Assembly: GCA_003343995.1 (NCBI GenBank)
Contig: QAKE01000084.1
Coordinates: forward strand, 22,775 to 86,774
Direction of reading: 5' to 3'
DNA: 64,000 nucleotides
Origin: Bacillota bacterium
GTDB taxonomy: Bacteria > Bacillota > Clostridia > Christensenellales > Borkfalkiaceae
Positions 34,182 to 42,768 of the stretch are shown piece after piece. The position numbers were made by a program, and so were the translations under genes. Under the pieces are notes generated by a model that was not told the origin of the DNA, did no database searches, and saw nothing but the letters and a program-made list of their open reading frames with translations. The first letter of the stretch is position 1. Every line of letters begins with the position of its first letter.

Positions 34182-36356
34182 ATGGCAATCGTATTTGACG
34201 GCGCAAACAAAGTTTTTAAGCTGGATACCCAAAACATAAGTTATATTTTCCGACTCCGCTACGATAAGTATCTTGCGCATGTTTATTGCGGTGAAAAAAT
34301 AGACGATACCGACGTTTCCGGTTATGTAAACAGTCAGGTTTATGAGTTTTCCCCGTACGTGAAGGAGTTCGGCAAAGGTTTTTCTCTCGATACCGAAATG
34401 CAGGAATATTCCTGTTTCGGAGCGGGGGATTTACGCGCCGACGCGCTAAGACTTCGCCGTGAAAACGGATGCAGAGACGCGCTCTTTCAATACGTTTCTC
34501 ACGAAATTATCGACGGCAGAGAATATCCGGACGGGCTGCCGTGCTCTCGTGCTGCGGAGGGCATGCAGACGCTTATCGTAACGCTCTTCGACGAATTGTC
34601 CGAAACGGAGCTGAAACTTTACTACGGCGTTTACGAGCAAGAAAACATTATCGCCAGATATCAGAAAATTACCAACTTGGGAAAGAGCGACGCGTTTATC
34701 GAAAAGGCGGCGAGTTTTTGCTTGGATTTTTATTATGACGATCAAACCGCAGTCACTTTAGCGGGGGGGTACGCTTGCGAACAGCGCTTTCAACAATGCG
34801 TTTTGCCCGAGGGGAAACTTTGTTTCGGCAGCGTTGCGGGAACAACCTCCCATAAACTCAATCCGTTTATTGCAATCGCAGCGAAAAACGCTACGGAAGA
34901 CTGCGGAGAAGTTTTAGGCGTTAATCTGATTTACAGCGGCAGTTTTCTGAACGAGGCGGAACGTACGCACAAGGGGAGCGTGCGCTTGCTTACGGGAATC
35001 AATCCCGACGGTTTCGAATGGACGCTGTGCGCAGGGGAAAGTTTTTGCACGCCGGAAGCGCTGTTGACGTTCAGCTCTCGGGGATTTGGCGGAATGTCGC
35101 GTAATTTTCACCGCCACATCCTTCGCAATATTCTGCCTAAGGGGCAAAAAAGCCCCGTTGTACTCAATACGTGGGAAGGATTCTTTTTTAATGTAAACGA
35201 TAAGCTTTTATCGGAGTGTGCAAAAAAAGCCGTTGCGCTCGGGATCGATACAATCGTTTTAGATGACGGTTGGTTTAAAAATCGTATCGACGATACTGCT
35301 GGATTGGGCGATTGGGATATCGACGCTGAAAAGTTTCCGTCACTTGCGGAAACCGTTCGACAAATCAACGGATTAGGACTGAATTTCGGCATCTGGATCG
35401 AACCGGAAATGGTCAATGAGCGAAGCGAACTTTTTAAGGATCACCCCGAATGGTGTTTGACGACCGGCAGAGCGCCCTCCGTTCAGCGCAATCAGCTGGT
35501 GCTCGATATGGGTAACGCTGCTGTGGTCGATTATCTTTACGGAAAACTTTCAAAATTGCTGGAAGAGGTCAATATCGCTTATGTAAAATGGGATATGAAC
35601 CGCTATCTTACGGAAATCGGCAGCAACGCGTTGCCGGCAACAAGGCAGGGGGAGGCGGCGCACCGTTACATACTCGGCGTTTATGAATTGTATCGACGTT
35701 TACGCACGGCTTATCCGCAGGTGTTTTTTGAAAATTGCAGCGGCGGGGGCGGACGTTTTGATTTAGGCATGCTTTGCTTTTCGCCGCAAATATGGCTGAG
35801 CGATAACACGAATCCCTTCGACAGGGTTAAAATGCAGTACGCGGCAACGTTGGCGTATCCGCCCGCCGTCATTTCTTCTCATATCACGCGCGGGATCGGC
35901 GGCAGTACGTTTCAAAGCTCTTCGCTGGAGTTCCGATATCTTACGTCCGCTCATTTTTCCTTGGGCTATGAGTTCGACGTGCGGCGGCTTTCCGAAGAAG
36001 ATACCCGCAAAATAGCCGATTTCAACCGGCAGTATGCGCAAACAAGAGATTGGGCGGCGGACGGGGCGTTTTACCGCTTAAAAAGTCCTTTCGAATATGG
36101 CAATCGCACGGCAATACAGCAAGTCGTATCGAAAGACAAAACAAAAACGTTCGTTACCGTACTGCAATTAAACGGCGATTACAATAAATGTTGGGAAATC
36201 GTTCGTTTGCGGGGACTTAATCCGTATTGGGTATACCGCGATAATAGCTCGCAAAAGTGTTTTCGCGGCAGCACGCTGATGAACAGGGGCATCATCGTAA
36301 ACGACCTTTGCGGCAACGGCGCATGTCGTCGTTTGGAATTTGAAAAAGCAGACTGA
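34182..36356 (+). CDS. Alpha-galactosidase, glycoside hydrolase family 36
   Basis: This 724-residue protein has the length and architecture of GH36 enzymes: N-terminal beta-supersandwich (to about 330), a TIM barrel from about 335 (LNTWEGFFFNVND, TIVLDDGWFKNR) and a short C-terminal beta domain. The nucleophile is Asp471 in YVKWDMNR and the acid/base is Asp541 in WLSDNTNPFDR, matching the classical bacterial positions near 478 and 548. It releases alpha-linked galactose, or in some members GalNAc. There is no signal peptide, so it acts in the cytoplasm on imported oligosaccharide. AAGGAA precedes the ATG. It is the last gene of cluster B and is followed by a good terminator. Confidence 0.92.
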   Translation: MAIVFDGANKVFKLDTQNISYIFRLRYDKYLAHVYCGEKIDDTDVSGYVNSQVYEFSPYVKEFGKGFSLDTEMQEYSCFGAGDLRADALRLRRENGCRDALFQYVSHEIIDGREYPDGLPCSRAAEGMQTLIVTLFDELSETELKLYYGVYEQENIIARYQKITNLGKSDAFIEKAASFCLDFYYDDQTAVTLAGGYACEQRFQQCVLPEGKLCFGSVAGTTSHKLNPFIAIAAKNATEDCGEVLGVNLIYSGSFLNEAERTHKGSVRLLTGINPDGFEWTLCAGESFCTPEALLTFSSRGFGGMSRNFHRHILRNILPKGQKSPVVLNTWEGFFFNVNDKLLSECAKKAVALGIDTIVLDDGWFKNRIDDTAGLGDWDIDAEKFPSLAETVRQINGLGLNFGIWIEPEMVNERSELFKDHPEWCLTTGRAPSVQRNQLVLDMGNAAVVDYLYGKLSKLLEEVNIAYVKWDMNRYLTEIGSNALPATRQGEAAHRYILGVYELYRRLRTAYPQVFFENCSGGGGRFDLGMLCFSPQIWLSDNTNPFDRVKMQYAATLAYPPAVISSHITRGIGGSTFQSSSLEFRYLTSAHFSLGYEFDVRRLSEEDTRKIADFNRQYAQTRDWAADGAFYRLKSPFEYGNRTAIQQVVSKDKTKTFVTVLQLNGDYNKCWEIVRLRGLNPYWVYRDNSSQKCFRGSTLMNRGIIVNDLCGNGACRRLEFEKAD

Positions 36357-36357
36357 C

Positions 36358-36394
36358 AAAAAGTCGGGAAAACATTGTATCTTACCCGACTTTT
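36358..36394. terminator. Terminator at the end of cluster B
   Basis: A 10-bp perfect stem (36359-36368 with 36385-36394) with A4 and T4 edges and a 16-nt loop lies just after the GH36 stop codon. Confidence 0.75.
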
Positions 36395-36432
36395 GAAGTT
36401 TTAATCTGCTCCTTAAAAAAGATCTTTTACGC

Positions 36433-36476
36433 AAAAAGGTGCGCCCCATGACATATGTCATGGGGCGCACCTTTTT
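36433..36476. repeat. 44-nt perfect palindrome, also usable as terminator
   Basis: The two 22-nt halves (36433-36454 and 36455-36476) are exact reverse complements, with A5 and T5 ends and a GC-rich middle. It lies 2 nt from the encoded CCA end of tRNA-Leu on the minus strand and can terminate that transcript as well as read-through from cluster B. Perfect 44-nt symmetry without a spacer is more than a terminator needs. Confidence 0.8.
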
Positions 36477-36478
36477 GC

Positions 36479-36565
36479 TGGTGCCGCCGGTCGGGGTCGA
36501 ACCGACACGGTATCTCTACCGCGGGATTTTGAGTCCCGTGCGTCTGCCAATTTCACCACGGCGGC
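36479..36565 (-). tRNA. tRNA-Leu (anticodon CAA)
   Basis: Read on the minus strand, a seven-pair acceptor stem GCCGCCG/CGGCGGC encloses a D arm, the anticodon arm CGGGA-CTCAAAA-TCCCG, a long variable arm GGTA-GAGA-TACC and the T arm GTCGG-TTCGACC-CCGAC. The long variable arm marks a class II tRNA and the anticodon CAA gives leucine. The discriminator A and CCA are encoded. Its 3' end faces glycan cluster B. Confidence 0.95.
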
Positions 36566-36604
36566 AAATTATTTTTATAAAACTGCAAACGATTACGGTA
36601 AGGC

Positions 36605-36633
36605 TTGCATTTTTTTGCGCAATTTGTTAAAAT
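36605..36633 (+). promoter_or_regulatory. Promoter upstream of polA
   Basis: TTGCAT (36605-36610) and TAAAAT (36628-36633) are 17 nt apart. The polA start lies about 70 nt downstream of the expected start of transcription. Confidence 0.65.
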
Positions 36634-36707
36634 GATTACATTAAATTCAATTGCTGATAAATCATACCACAATTTGCTGCAAAAATCAAGAAATTTGACG
36701 GGGTTTT

Positions 36708-39248
36708 ATGGAAAAATTAGTTTTGATCGACGGGAACAGTTTAATCAACCGCGCTTTTTACGCAAATCCGCCCATGATGACGAAAAACGGCGTGCCCACC
36801 GGCGCGGTGTTCGGCTTTATGAATATGCTCCTAAAGGCGATCAAGGACATTTCTCCGTCGCACCTTTCGGTCGCATTCGACGTGCACGCGCCGACTTTCC
36901 GCCACGAAATGTTTGCCGAATACAAAGGCACGCGCAAGCCCATGCCGGAGGATTTGCGCCCGCAGATTCCCCTTTTAAAGCAAGTGCTTTCCGTAATGCG
37001 TATCCATATGCTCGAAAAAGCCGGCTGGGAGGCGGACGACATCATCGGCACGGTGGCGAAAAACGAAAAAATCCCCACCGTTATCGTCACGGGCGACAGG
37101 GACGCGTTTCAGCTGGTGGACGAGTGCACGGAAGTATATTTCACGAAAAAAGGGCTCAGCGATTTAGACGTGCTCAGCGCGGATAATTTCCGCGAAAAAA
37201 CCGGCATCGAGCCGGCGCAGGTCATCGAACTGAAAGCGTTGATGGGGGATGCTTCCGACAATATTCCCGGCGTTGCGGGCGTCGGCGAAAAGACGGCGAA
37301 ACTTCTTTTGGAAAAATACGGAACGGCGGAGGGCGTGTACGGGCATATCGGGGAAATCACCGGCAAATTGAAGGAACGGCTCATCGCCGACGAGGAAAAC
37401 TGCCGCCTTTCGAAAACGCTCGCCACCATCGAAACGCACGCCGACATTTCCTATAAGCTGGACGACATGAAACTCGTGCAGCCCTTTCCCGCGGAGCTGA
37501 AAGCGAAATTCACGGAGCTCGAATTCCGCCTGCTTTCCAAAAAGGAAGAACTTTTCGCCGCGGAACGGGTACCCGTCGCGGCGGCGGAACAATCCGTTAC
37601 GGAAATCAAGGATAAAACGGCGCTTTGCTCCGCGCTCGCAGCCGATCCGCTTTACGTCGTTTTTGAAGAAAATCTCCACGTATACGACGGCAAAACCGAG
37701 TATCTCGTCAAGGTGAAAGAGGGGTTTTTCGACGAGGGCGTTTTATATTCCGAAGCGGTGGACGCGCTTTGCCCCGTCGTGCAGTCGGATAAAAAAATCG
37801 TCACCTATAATTTAAAGGATTTAATGCACCGTTTCGACGGCATGGACGTGCGTTTTTCCGCGCGTTTCGAGGACGTTTCCGTCATCAAATACCTCGCGGA
37901 TTTTTCCGGCAGGGATGAAAAATTCGCTTCCGTCTGCGGGGAATACGGCGTTTCCGATCAGGCGCAGGGGCGTTCGCTTTGCGAAATTTACCGCGCGCTT
38001 TCCGCAAAAATGGCGGAGGAGAGCATGGAAAAGCTCTATAAAGAGGTGGAACTGCCCCTCGTTTACGTGTTGTATTCCATGGAGCGGGAGGGATTTAAAA
38101 TCGACCGCGCCGCGTTGGAGGAGATGGGCGCGCTCTACGCCGGAGAACTGAAAAATCTGGAGGCGCGCATTCACCTTCTTTCGGGTGAGAATTTCAACCT
38201 CAATTCGCCCCAGCAGCTCGGCAAAGTGCTCTTTGAAAAGTTGGGGCTGAAACACGCGAAAAAGACCAAAACGGGCTATTCCACTTCGGCGGAAGTGCTG
38301 GAAGAGCTCGTCTCGGAACACGAAATCGTGCCGCTCATCTTAAAATATCGTCAGCTGCAAAAGCTGTATTCCACCTACATCGAGGGATTCAAGCCGTTGA
38401 TCGAGCCGAAAACGGGGTTGGTGCACACCTCGTTCAATCAGCTCGTCACGACGACGGGCAGGCTTTCCAGCAAGGAACCGAACTTGCAGAATATTCCCGT
38501 ACGCGACGAGCTCGGTAAGGAAATCCGCCGCTTTTTCATTCCGCGGGACGGGGAGCATATCCTCGTCGGCGCGGACTATTCGCAAATCGAACTGCGCCTG
38601 CTCGCGCATTTTTCCGAATGTCCCGCGCTGATTAAGGCGTATAACGAGCAGGAGGATATCCACACCGCCACGGCGGCTACGGTGTTCGGCGTAAAAAAGG
38701 AAGCCGTCACGCCGCAGATGCGCCGCAGCGCCAAGGCGGTCAATTTCGGCATCATCTACGGCATCAGCGAATTCGGGTTGGCGAAAAATCTGAAAATATC
38801 CACGTCGCAGGCGAGGGAGTATATCCGCACTTATTTTGAAAAATATCCCGAAGTCAAGGCGTATATGGATAAAAACGTGGAATTTGCCAAGGAACACGGT
38901 TATGTCTCCACGCTGCTCGGCAGAAAACGGTATATCAGGGAGCTGAAATCGAGTAACTACAATCAGCGCATGTTCGGCGAGCGCGCGGCGATGAACATGC
39001 CCTTGCAGGGCAGCAGCGCGGACATCATCAAGGTCGCCATGGTCAACGTTTTCGATAAGCTGAAAGCAGGCGGGTATTGTTCGCGGCTGATCTTGCAGGT
39101 GCACGACGAACTCATCATCGACTGTTTGAAGTCGGAGCGGGAAGAGGTGGAAAAACTGCTCGTGACGGAAATGGAAAACGCGGTGAAACTGAAGGTGCCG
39201 CTCACGGTGGAAACCGAGTGCGGGGAAACGTGGTACGATGCGAAATAG
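36708..39248 (+). CDS. polA: DNA polymerase I
   Basis: This 846-residue enzyme fills gaps and removes RNA primers during replication and repair. The N-terminal 5'-3' exonuclease starts MEKLVLIDGNSLINRAFYA and has VTGDRDAFQLVDE and GDASDNIPGVAGVGEKTA. The middle region keeps the size of the 3'-5' exonuclease domain but lacks its acidic motifs (no DTE pattern), so it should not proofread, as in other Bacillota. The polymerase part has motif A with Asp623 (VGADYSQIELRLLAH), motif B (RRSAKAVNFGIIYGIS) and motif C with Asp800 (LQVHDELI). The upstream GACGGGG is a modest ribosome site. coaE follows 12 nt later, as is common in Bacillota. Confidence 0.96.
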   Translation: MEKLVLIDGNSLINRAFYANPPMMTKNGVPTGAVFGFMNMLLKAIKDISPSHLSVAFDVHAPTFRHEMFAEYKGTRKPMPEDLRPQIPLLKQVLSVMRIHMLEKAGWEADDIIGTVAKNEKIPTVIVTGDRDAFQLVDECTEVYFTKKGLSDLDVLSADNFREKTGIEPAQVIELKALMGDASDNIPGVAGVGEKTAKLLLEKYGTAEGVYGHIGEITGKLKERLIADEENCRLSKTLATIETHADISYKLDDMKLVQPFPAELKAKFTELEFRLLSKKEELFAAERVPVAAAEQSVTEIKDKTALCSALAADPLYVVFEENLHVYDGKTEYLVKVKEGFFDEGVLYSEAVDALCPVVQSDKKIVTYNLKDLMHRFDGMDVRFSARFEDVSVIKYLADFSGRDEKFASVCGEYGVSDQAQGRSLCEIYRALSAKMAEESMEKLYKEVELPLVYVLYSMEREGFKIDRAALEEMGALYAGELKNLEARIHLLSGENFNLNSPQQLGKVLFEKLGLKHAKKTKTGYSTSAEVLEELVSEHEIVPLILKYRQLQKLYSTYIEGFKPLIEPKTGLVHTSFNQLVTTTGRLSSKEPNLQNIPVRDELGKEIRRFFIPRDGEHILVGADYSQIELRLLAHFSECPALIKAYNEQEDIHTATAATVFGVKKEAVTPQMRRSAKAVNFGIIYGISEFGLAKNLKISTSQAREYIRTYFEKYPEVKAYMDKNVEFAKEHGYVSTLLGRKRYIRELKSSNYNQRMFGERAAMNMPLQGSSADIIKVAMVNVFDKLKAGGYCSRLILQVHDELIIDCLKSEREEVEKLLVTEMENAVKLKVPLTVETECGETWYDAK

Positions 39249-39260
39249 GCGGTGAAAAAT

Positions 39261-39845
39261 ATGAAAATAGCGATCACGGGGGGTATCGGCAGCGGAAAGA
39301 GCGCGGCGGCGGACGTCGTGCGCAAAATGGGTTTTAAGGTCGCGTCGTGCGACGATACTTACGCGCGCCTTTGCGGGGAGCAGATGTTTTTGAAGGAACT
39401 GAAAAAACTCTTTCCTTCCGCGGTGCACGGCATTCCGCTGCGCCTCGACAGGCGGGCGCTTGCGGAGGAGATTTTTGCCGACGAAAAGCGCAGGTCGGAG
39501 CTTGACGCTTTCACGCATCCGCGCATCATGGCGGCGATGGAAACGGAAACCGCGGGCGAAAAAATCGCCTTTTACGAAGTGCCCCTGCTCTTTGAAAGCG
39601 GGCTGAAACATCATTTCGACGAGGTGATCGTCGTTTTGCGGGAAAAAGACGCGCGGGTGAAAAGCGTTATGAAGCGCAGCAACCTGACCGAGGAGCAGAT
39701 CGCCGCGCGCATGACGGCGCAAATCGATTACGAAACGTACGATTTCGGCGGCTGCCGCATACTGAAAAACGACGGCGATTTGGCGGCGTTGGAGGAAAAA
39801 ACGAGGGCGCTGATCGAAGCGCTGACGGCGGGCGCAGCCGTATAA
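39261..39845 (+). CDS. coaE: Dephospho-CoA kinase
   Basis: This 194-residue kinase performs the last step of coenzyme A synthesis, phosphorylating the ribose 3'-OH of dephospho-CoA. The P-loop GGIGSGKS is at the very start (MKIAITGGIGSGKS). Later family features include HPRIMAAM, the lid-type region VPLLFESGLKHHFD and the VKSVMKRSNLTEEQI segment. The ATG at 39261 is preferred over a GTG nine nt upstream because GGCGGTG lies at normal distance. The gene is placed directly behind polA. The other CoA gene in the window is coaX at 53342. Confidence 0.93.
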   Translation: MKIAITGGIGSGKSAAADVVRKMGFKVASCDDTYARLCGEQMFLKELKKLFPSAVHGIPLRLDRRALAEEIFADEKRRSELDAFTHPRIMAAMETETAGEKIAFYEVPLLFESGLKHHFDEVIVVLREKDARVKSVMKRSNLTEEQIAARMTAQIDYETYDFGGCRILKNDGDLAALEEKTRALIEALTAGAAV

Positions 39846-39874
39846 ACCGCGCGGTTTTTGCATAAACTTTTCGT

Positions 39875-40438
39875 ATGGAAAGCAAAAATAAGGCGTGGGT
39901 GAAACGGGCGGCGGTCATCGCGGTCGCCGCGCTTTCGGCGCTCGCGCTGTTCTCTTTTTACCGTTTCGCGGAGCGGCGGTGGCTTTATCCGCTGGGATAT
40001 GCCGAGCACGTGGAAAAATACGCGGAGGCGTTCGGGCTGGAAAGCTCGCTCGTTTACGCGCTCATCAAAACGGAATCGGGGTTCGACGCGGGGGCGGAAA
40101 GCGGCAAGGGCGCGAAGGGGCTGATGCAGCTTACCGACGCCACGGCGGCGTTTATCGCCTCCAAGTTCAAGGTGGCGGATTACGATGTGTTCGACGCCGA
40201 AACAAACGTCGCGTTCGGGTGTTACTATCTTTGGTATCTCACGAAAAAATTCAGCCATCCCGCCACGGTGCTCGCGGCGTATAACGCGGGGGAAGGGAAC
40301 GTTTCGCTTTGGCTGAAAGACGATCGGTATTCGCCCGACGGCGTCAGATTTTCTTTAATTCCCTACAAAGAAACGGAAAATCACGTAAGGAAAACGCTGC
40401 GGTTTCAAGAAAAATATCAAAAGATTTATAATTTATAA
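39875..40438 (+). CDS. Membrane-anchored lytic transglycosylase (SLT domain)
   Basis: This 187-residue protein has a basic start, one membrane segment at about residues 10-30 (AAVIAVAALSALALFSFY) and an SLT domain outside the cell. The catalytic Glu67 is in IKTESGFDAGAESGKGAKG, followed by GLMQLTD and the substrate motif VLAAYNAGEGNVSLWL. It should cleave peptidoglycan glycan strands with formation of anhydro-MurNAc ends. Genes of this type follow coaE in many Clostridia. No convincing ribosome site precedes the ATG, although no alternative start is better. Confidence 0.9.
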   Translation: MESKNKAWVKRAAVIAVAALSALALFSFYRFAERRWLYPLGYAEHVEKYAEAFGLESSLVYALIKTESGFDAGAESGKGAKGLMQLTDATAAFIASKFKVADYDVFDAETNVAFGCYYLWYLTKKFSHPATVLAAYNAGEGNVSLWLKDDRYSPDGVRFSLIPYKETENHVRKTLRFQEKYQKIYNL

Positions 40439-40457
40439 AAAAACGGTTGCGAAACTC

Positions 40458-40486
40458 TTGACAAAACGCAACAAATACATTAAAAT
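40458..40486 (+). promoter_or_regulatory. Promoter of tRNA-Leu(GAG)
   Basis: TTGACA (40458-40463) and TAAAAT (40481-40486) are separated by 17 nt, and the tRNA starts 11 nt after the -10 box. Confidence 0.85.
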
Positions 40487-40497
40487 AATTTGTGCTT

Positions 40498-40580
40498 GTG
40501 AGGGTGGCGGAATTGGCAGACGCGTACGTTTGAGGGGCGTATGGTTATCCGTGTGGGTTCAAGTCCCATCCTTCACACCA
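40498..40580 (+). tRNA. tRNA-Leu (anticodon GAG)
   Basis: An 83-nt class II tRNA with acceptor stem GTGAGGG/CCTTCAC, anticodon arm TACGT-TTGAGGG-GCGTA, a variable arm containing GG-TTAT-CC, and T arm GTGGG-TTCAAGT-CCCAT. The CCA end is encoded. The anticodon GAG reads leucine CUC/CUU codons. Confidence 0.95.
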
Positions 40581-40616
40581 AAAAGAAGAACTGCTATATT
40601 TAGTAGTTCTTCTTTT
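40581..40616 (+). terminator. Terminator of tRNA-Leu(GAG)
   Basis: A 16-bp stem with one G-U pair (40581-40596 with 40601-40616) begins right after the CCA and ends in a T-rich tract. Confidence 0.88.
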
Positions 40617-40737
40617 GTTTTATATGCTATATATTGCGTTTTTAAAAATTTAGGCACAATTCGGACATGAGTTTTTGCACCCGTTCGGTTAAGCCGTTTC
40701 TTGTGAACAAAAACGCACGTTTCGGATAAAAAACAAG

Positions 40738-40766
40738 TTGCATTGCGCCGCGCGTTGTGATAAACT
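40738..40766 (+). promoter_or_regulatory. Promoter of the 40790 gene
   Basis: TTGCAT (40738-40743) and TAAACT (40761-40766) are 17 nt apart. The leader before the ATG at 40790 is short and carries GTAAGGAGAA. Confidence 0.7.
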
Positions 40767-40789
40767 GTTATCGTAAGGAGAAAAGCATT

Positions 40790-42649
40790 ATGAAAAAAGC
40801 ATACCGTTTCGGTTATAATCTGTACTTTAAAGACGAGGCTTTCGCCGAAAATCTGAAATTCGTAAAAAAGAATAACGATATCATCGACGAAATCACCCTT
40901 TTCGTGGAATATTCGCACCATGGCTACTGGCCGCTCGAATGGCAGAAAAAATCTTCCGCCGTCATGAAGGACAGAATGGAGCAATACCGCGCGGCGGGGG
41001 TGAAGAGCGTGGGCGTCAACGTGCTGGCGACCATAGGGCACATCGACGAAGGGTTCGACGTGCTTCCCAAGCCGCCCATGCAGACGATGGTCGGCGATGA
41101 CGGCTCCGTTTCCCGCTCCTGCATGTGCATCAACACGGAAGAATACCTCGAATACATCACCGAGCGTTATAAGCTCGTCGCCCGAAGCGGACCCGCGTTT
41201 ATCTGGATCGACGACGACTTCCGCATTCCCCGTCACGGCGTAGCGAATCCTTGTTTCTGTCCGAAATGCGTGGCGGATTTTTCCGCGGAATACGGCAGAA
41301 AGTTCGATCGGGAATCGCTCGTCGCGGCGATAAACGCCGACGAAAAGGTGAAAAAGGCATTCGACGCTTTCCGCATTTCCAAATTCGACTTCGTTGCGGG
41401 GAAAATCGAGGAGGCGATACACTCCGTCGATCCGTCGATAAAAACCGGCTTTATGACTTCGCCCGAGTGGAGCGAGGTGGAATGGCTCAACCGCTTTAAG
41501 GCGACCATGGGCAGACCGGGGGGCGGGTTCTATCACGACGACAGACCGAACGACGTCATTCGCAAGGGCTTCGACGTCGGCAAACAGATCGCGCTGTTCC
41601 CCGAATATATCGAGGACATTCAGTACGAATTCGAAAATTTCCCCTATCAGGAGTTTGCAAAGTCGCAGACGCTCATTAAAACGGAGTGCGCCCTTTCGCT
41701 GATGTACGGCTGCAACGGCGTCTTGTATAACGCGTTCATCGGCAGCTATCAGCGGTTGATGGATACCGTCCGCAGCCGCGCCGCGCAGTGGGATAAAATC
41801 GTAACGTATTCGCATAAGGGCAAAAATAAAGGCGTTTACGGCAATCAAAACGCCTGCCTTGCGTTCGGGGAAATCGGCGTGCCTCTCGCCGCGCGCGCCG
41901 AGGACGCGTGCGCGCTCATTCTTTGCGGTGGCAACGTAAGGGCGATGGATGACGAAGAAATTTTGAATGCGTTAAAAGGCGGCGTGATGCTCGACGGGGA
42001 GGCGTTTTACGAACTTTCTTCGCGCGGGTTCGCGTGCTATTGCGGCGTGGAAATCGAAAACGCCTATAATAACGGCATGAGCGAACGCTTTACCGACAGC
42101 CGCTTCAACGGGCAATATGCGGGGTATAAGCGCGACGTTTATATGAATTTCTGGGATTGCTACAAGGATAAGGACGTGTATACCTATCGCCCGCAAGCGG
42201 GGTGCGAGGTCATAAGCAATCTCGAAAACATCAATCACGAAATGAAAGGTCCGAGCTGCACGGTATACGAAAACGAGCTCGGCGGCAGAGTGTGCGTGAT
42301 GGGCAATTTCTTTCCGGAATTCTGCAAATGCAGGGAAAAACAGTCGCAGATCATGAACGTGCTCGATTTCCTTGCGGGCGGCATGCCCGCAAAGGCGTAC
42401 GGCGATTGCAGAACGCACCTTGTCTGCCGCGAAAGCGAGGAAAACGCGCTGCTTTGCGCGATGAACTGCAGTATGGACGCGGACGTGAACCTTTACGCGG
42501 AAATCAAAGGCGACTATAAGAAAATCAGCCTGATCGCCGCGGACGGCAGCCTTTGTGCGGCGGACGCGGAACGCACGGCAAACGGCGTAAAAATAACCCT
42601 CAAAAATCCCGCCCCGTGGGATTACGCCCTCGTTTTATGCGAAAAGTGA
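40790..42649 (+). CDS. Unknown TIM-barrel-like protein with CFCPKC motif, possible glycosidase
   Basis: This 619-residue protein has no signal peptide. The N-terminal 340 residues alternate strands and helices like a TIM barrel (FGYNLYFKDEAFAENLKFV, AAGVKSVGVNVLATIGHIDE). A conserved-looking segment reads FIWIDDDFRIPRHGV followed by NPCFCPKCVADF; the three Asp residues could be catalytic and the Cys residues may bind metal. The second half contains ALILCGGNVRAMDDEEI, like the glutaminase-like trimerisation domain of GH42 enzymes, and then a small beta-sandwich at the C-terminus. I do not recognise a named family with certainty; a glycoside hydrolase is the best guess. It is monocistronic with its own promoter and lies outside the two glycan clusters. 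Confidence 0.65.
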   Translation: MKKAYRFGYNLYFKDEAFAENLKFVKKNNDIIDEITLFVEYSHHGYWPLEWQKKSSAVMKDRMEQYRAAGVKSVGVNVLATIGHIDEGFDVLPKPPMQTMVGDDGSVSRSCMCINTEEYLEYITERYKLVARSGPAFIWIDDDFRIPRHGVANPCFCPKCVADFSAEYGRKFDRESLVAAINADEKVKKAFDAFRISKFDFVAGKIEEAIHSVDPSIKTGFMTSPEWSEVEWLNRFKATMGRPGGGFYHDDRPNDVIRKGFDVGKQIALFPEYIEDIQYEFENFPYQEFAKSQTLIKTECALSLMYGCNGVLYNAFIGSYQRLMDTVRSRAAQWDKIVTYSHKGKNKGVYGNQNACLAFGEIGVPLAARAEDACALILCGGNVRAMDDEEILNALKGGVMLDGEAFYELSSRGFACYCGVEIENAYNNGMSERFTDSRFNGQYAGYKRDVYMNFWDCYKDKDVYTYRPQAGCEVISNLENINHEMKGPSCTVYENELGGRVCVMGNFFPEFCKCREKQSQIMNVLDFLAGGMPAKAYGDCRTHLVCRESEENALLCAMNCSMDADVNLYAEIKGDYKKISLIAADGSLCAADAERTANGVKITLKNPAPWDYALVLCEK

Positions 42650-42709
42650 CGGAATCCGAAAGAAAAAACTCCGCAAAATTTTAAAAAAATACCGTAAAAT
42701 CATTCGCTT

Positions 42710-42738
42710 TTGCGGGGAAAATATGGTATAACTAAAAT
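42710..42738 (+). promoter_or_regulatory. Promoter of purC
   Basis: TTGCGG (42710-42715) and TAAAAT (42733-42738) are 17 nt apart. AAGGAG follows shortly before the ATG at 42769; the ATG at 42762 is in another frame. Confidence 0.55.
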
Positions 42739-42768
42739 GTTAAAATTCTTTTTAAGGAGTTATGCAAG

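Noticed and set aside
20000..36565. A proven integrative element attached to tRNA-Leu
   Set aside because: I saw no integrase, relaxase or second copy of the tRNA 3' end in the window, so only a weak island hypothesis is reported.
36439..36630. A short frame starting inside the palindrome and running through tRNA-Leu
   Set aside because: It overlaps a certain tRNA on the other strand, and the palindrome gives the same MRPMTYVMGR start on both strands.
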